Below, piece after piece: positions 6,312-7,204 of a stretch of 7,204 nucleotides of DNA (its first letter is position 1; each line of letters opens with the position of its first letter). The translations under genes were made by a program, and so were the position numbers. This stretch comes from Fimbriimonadales bacterium (GTDB lineage Bacteria > Armatimonadota > Fimbriimonadia > Fimbriimonadales > GBS-DC): NCBI GenBank assembly GCA_026416655.1, contig JAOAES010000008.1:1-7204 (forward strand). Reading direction: 5' to 3'. The notes beneath the pieces are model-generated. The model was not told the origin of the DNA. It did no database searches and saw only the letters and a list, made by a program, of their open reading frames with translations.

Positions 6312-6841
6312 TTATTGCTTCCTGCCAAGGAACCGAAACGCTGCCTGCCAGCAACTGCACTGCCAACCGCCGAGCGATGGCGAGCTACCCTCGTAGGCGA
6401 CCGTGAACTGCTCGGTCTGCGCGTCCCACTTGTACACTGTGTCGTAAACGCCTATCAGGTTGGGCGGCCACGGATAAGTGGCGTGAGGGTTGAGCAGGAT
6501 TTCCAGGCATAGCACAGGGAAATCAGCTTCAGCGATGCGCTCTTCTTCGGCAAGGAATGCCTCGAAGTCCTCTTCAGCATGCCCCAACTGATAGCCATAT
6601 CGCTCTTGAAGCGCGTCGCGAACGATTGTTAGTAAACGCCGTGTTTCGTCGGGGAGCGTGGTACGCTTGTGTAGTCGCCTCGATACGGAAAGGGAAGGTT
6701 CTGTGCAGTTGCCGCTCGTGCCTGCTCCCGCTTTGCCTCGAGGCGTTTATACAGGCTATAGATGCGATCCATTCCCTTGACCTCGCCGTACGCTGGCTCT
6801 CCTTGCCCAAATGCCTGTTTCGCCCTCTCAAGAAAGTCCAC
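6312..6841 (-). pseudogene. Unrecognised small gene broken by a one-base frameshift
   Basis: Two protein-like stretches lie end to end in different frames. The upstream part (6841-6629) begins with a GTG-coded VDFLERAKQAFGQGEP, contains MDRIYSLYKRLEAKREQARA and ends soon after NLPFPYRGDYTSVP. The downstream part reads PDETRRLLTIVRDALQERYG (about 6653-6594) and goes on through EEDFEAFLAEEE to a TAA at 6312. The upstream frame loses protein character just where the downstream one gains it. Adding one C to the C4 run at 6651-6654 joins them into ...SVPRSPDETRRLL..., a protein of 176 residues. No TTG/GTG start with a good ribosome site serves the second part alone. A second possible start is ATG 6772 with GAGGT seven bases upstream. 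I do not recognise the family: the product is soluble, with charged helices and a Trp/Tyr-rich C-terminal part. A sequencing error in the C run is the main alternative to a real mutation. Confidence 0.55.
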
Positions 6842-6854
6842 CTGTTCGGGTTTC

Positions 6855-7036
6855 TTATACCAATCGGGGTTTCAAGAGATACACGCCCTGAAGCCCCCAA
6901 GTACCCTCGAAAAGCCCTCACCCCCAGCCCCTCTCCCGCACGCGGGAGAGGGGAGCCGAGTTCCCCCTCTCCCGCGTCGCGGGAGAGGGGCTGGGGGTGA
7001 GGGCTGATGTCTCGTTAGAAACCCCGATTGGTATAA
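6855..7036. mobile_element. MITE-like element with 19-bp terminal inverted repeats
   Basis: TTATACCAATCGGGGTTTC (6855-6873) is repeated as its exact complement at 7018-7036, bounding 182 bases. Weaker similarity continues some 15 bases inward. The interior has no gene and is mostly the 27-bp palindrome at 6913-7005. The TATA within both ends would fit insertion at a TA dinucleotide, but no longer target duplication is visible (tttc on one side, ccac on the other). It abuts the 5' side of the broken gene: the minus-strand frame of that gene stays open into the repeat until a TGA just inside it, so insertion may have cut off the gene's original start. Confidence 0.6.
6913..7005. repeat. Nested CCCCTCTCCCGC / GCGGGAGAGGGG palindrome
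   Basis: A 27-bp perfect inverted repeat (6913-6939 with 6979-7005, starting AGCCCTCACCCCCAG) encloses two local hairpins. One is CCCCTCTCCCGC-AC-GCGGGAGAGGGG (6928-6953). The other is CCCCTCTCCCGCG-T-CGCGGGAGAGGGG (6964-6990). The same DNA can fold as one long stem or as two short ones. Sequences with this CCCTCACCCCCAGCCCCTCTCC theme are frequent intergenic repeats in several bacterial phyla, so it is probably a multi-copy element. Apparent reading frames through it are low-complexity Pro/Ser/Arg/Gly stretches and are not genes. Confidence 0.7.
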
Positions 7037-7136
7037 CCACACGTTATGGGCGTGGGTGCCAAGCCCAGCGCAGGGCGCGAGGACGCTGCTGCCATCCTGC
7101 ACTCGTTGGGGATGCCCGGGGTCGTAATCCACGAGG

Positions 7137-7142
7137 TATAAT
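7137..7142 (+). promoter_or_regulatory. -10 box for the plus-strand gene at the right edge
   Basis: A perfect TATAAT lies 25 bases before the ATG at 7168, so transcription would start near 7149 and leave a leader of about 19 bases. No good -35 hexamer is found 16-18 bases upstream (the area reads GCCCGG), and no TG extends the box, so strength is uncertain. The stretch between the MITE end (7037) and this box holds no gene that I can see. Confidence 0.45.
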
Positions 7143-7167
7143 CCTGCCGCAACAGGAGGAAGAAGCT

Positions 7168-7204
7168 ATGGCGACCACTTTTTCCATCAAGGCAGAACCG
7201 CGCA
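7168..7204 (+). CDS. rplY: Probable ribosomal protein L25 (Ctc/RplY), first 12 codons
   Basis: The ATG at 7168 follows AGGAGG (7154-7159) at eight bases and encodes MATTFSIKAEPR before the window ends. L25/Ctc proteins begin with a short beta strand and a Lys-Ala-Glu-Pro-Arg-like motif (commonly ...LKAEPRT...GKG), which fits well. L25 binds 5S rRNA in the large ribosomal subunit. With only 12 residues the identification is tentative; that a gene starts here is much more certain than its name. It is divergent from the minus-strand genes, with the MITE-like element in between. Confidence 0.55.
   Translation, partial: MATTFSIKAEPR

Noticed and set aside
6142..6366. 74-codon minus-strand frame rich in Arg/Asp/Ala
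   Set aside because: It is produced by the GC-rich hairpin array, and it overlaps the 3' end of the broken gene in another frame.
6913..7005. CRISPR-like repeats
   Set aside because: There are only two repeat units, in palindromic arrangement, without regular spacers or cas genes.
6557..7007. Plus-strand frames across the broken gene and the MITE
   Set aside because: They are antisense to the better-supported minus-strand coding sequence and end in palindrome-derived low-complexity tails.
6872..7132. Minus-strand frame through the MITE palindrome and the region to its right
   Set aside because: Low-complexity Pro/Ser/Arg sequence comes from the palindrome, and there is no ribosome site at its GTG.

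Overview
The window carries most of an operon for alternative complex III (ACIII), the quinol:electron-acceptor oxidoreductase that replaces the cytochrome bc1 complex in many non-proteobacterial lineages. All act genes lie on the minus strand and are read from right to left: actA (pentaheme cytochrome c, 5921-5196), actB (Fe-S/molybdopterin-fold subunit, 5183-2058), actC (NrfD-like membrane quinol subunit, 2074-635), actD (DUF3341 membrane subunit, 635-87) and the first 30 codons of actE (lipoprotein, from 90 off the left edge). The genes are packed tightly: a 12-base gap, then overlaps of 17, 1 and 4 bases. Each has a good Shine-Dalgarno site, which indicates one transcript with translational coupling. 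Together the products oxidise (mena)quinol at ActC and pass electrons through the ActB clusters and ActA/ActE hemes to a terminal oxidase or soluble carrier.

Upstream of actA (5922-6311) there is no convincing gene. This stretch holds a consensus-like sigma-70 promoter (6145-6116) and a leader of about 188 bases. The last 80 bases of the leader can fold into a perfect three-way-junction layout (stems of 9, 7 and 8 bp) that ends six bases before the actA Shine-Dalgarno site. Farther up are three GC-rich hairpins in tandem that share a GGCG-T..-CGCC core (6198-6273).

The right part (6312-7204) holds a short unrecognised minus-strand gene that is broken by a probable one-base frameshift. Next to its 5' side is a 182-base MITE-like element with 19-bp perfect terminal inverted repeats and a 27-bp inner palindrome built from two 12-13-bp hairpins. 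At the right edge a plus-strand gene begins with its own -10 box and Shine-Dalgarno site. Its 12 visible codons resemble the N terminus of ribosomal protein L25 (Ctc/RplY).

The organism is a bacterium with GC-rich DNA (about 60 percent by eye), an ACIII-based respiratory chain and GC-rich palindromic intergenic repeats. Bacteroidota/Rhodothermota, Planctomycetota, Acidobacteriota, Chloroflexota and Armatimonadota are all possible. I lean weakly to Armatimonadota on general style, but nothing here proves it.
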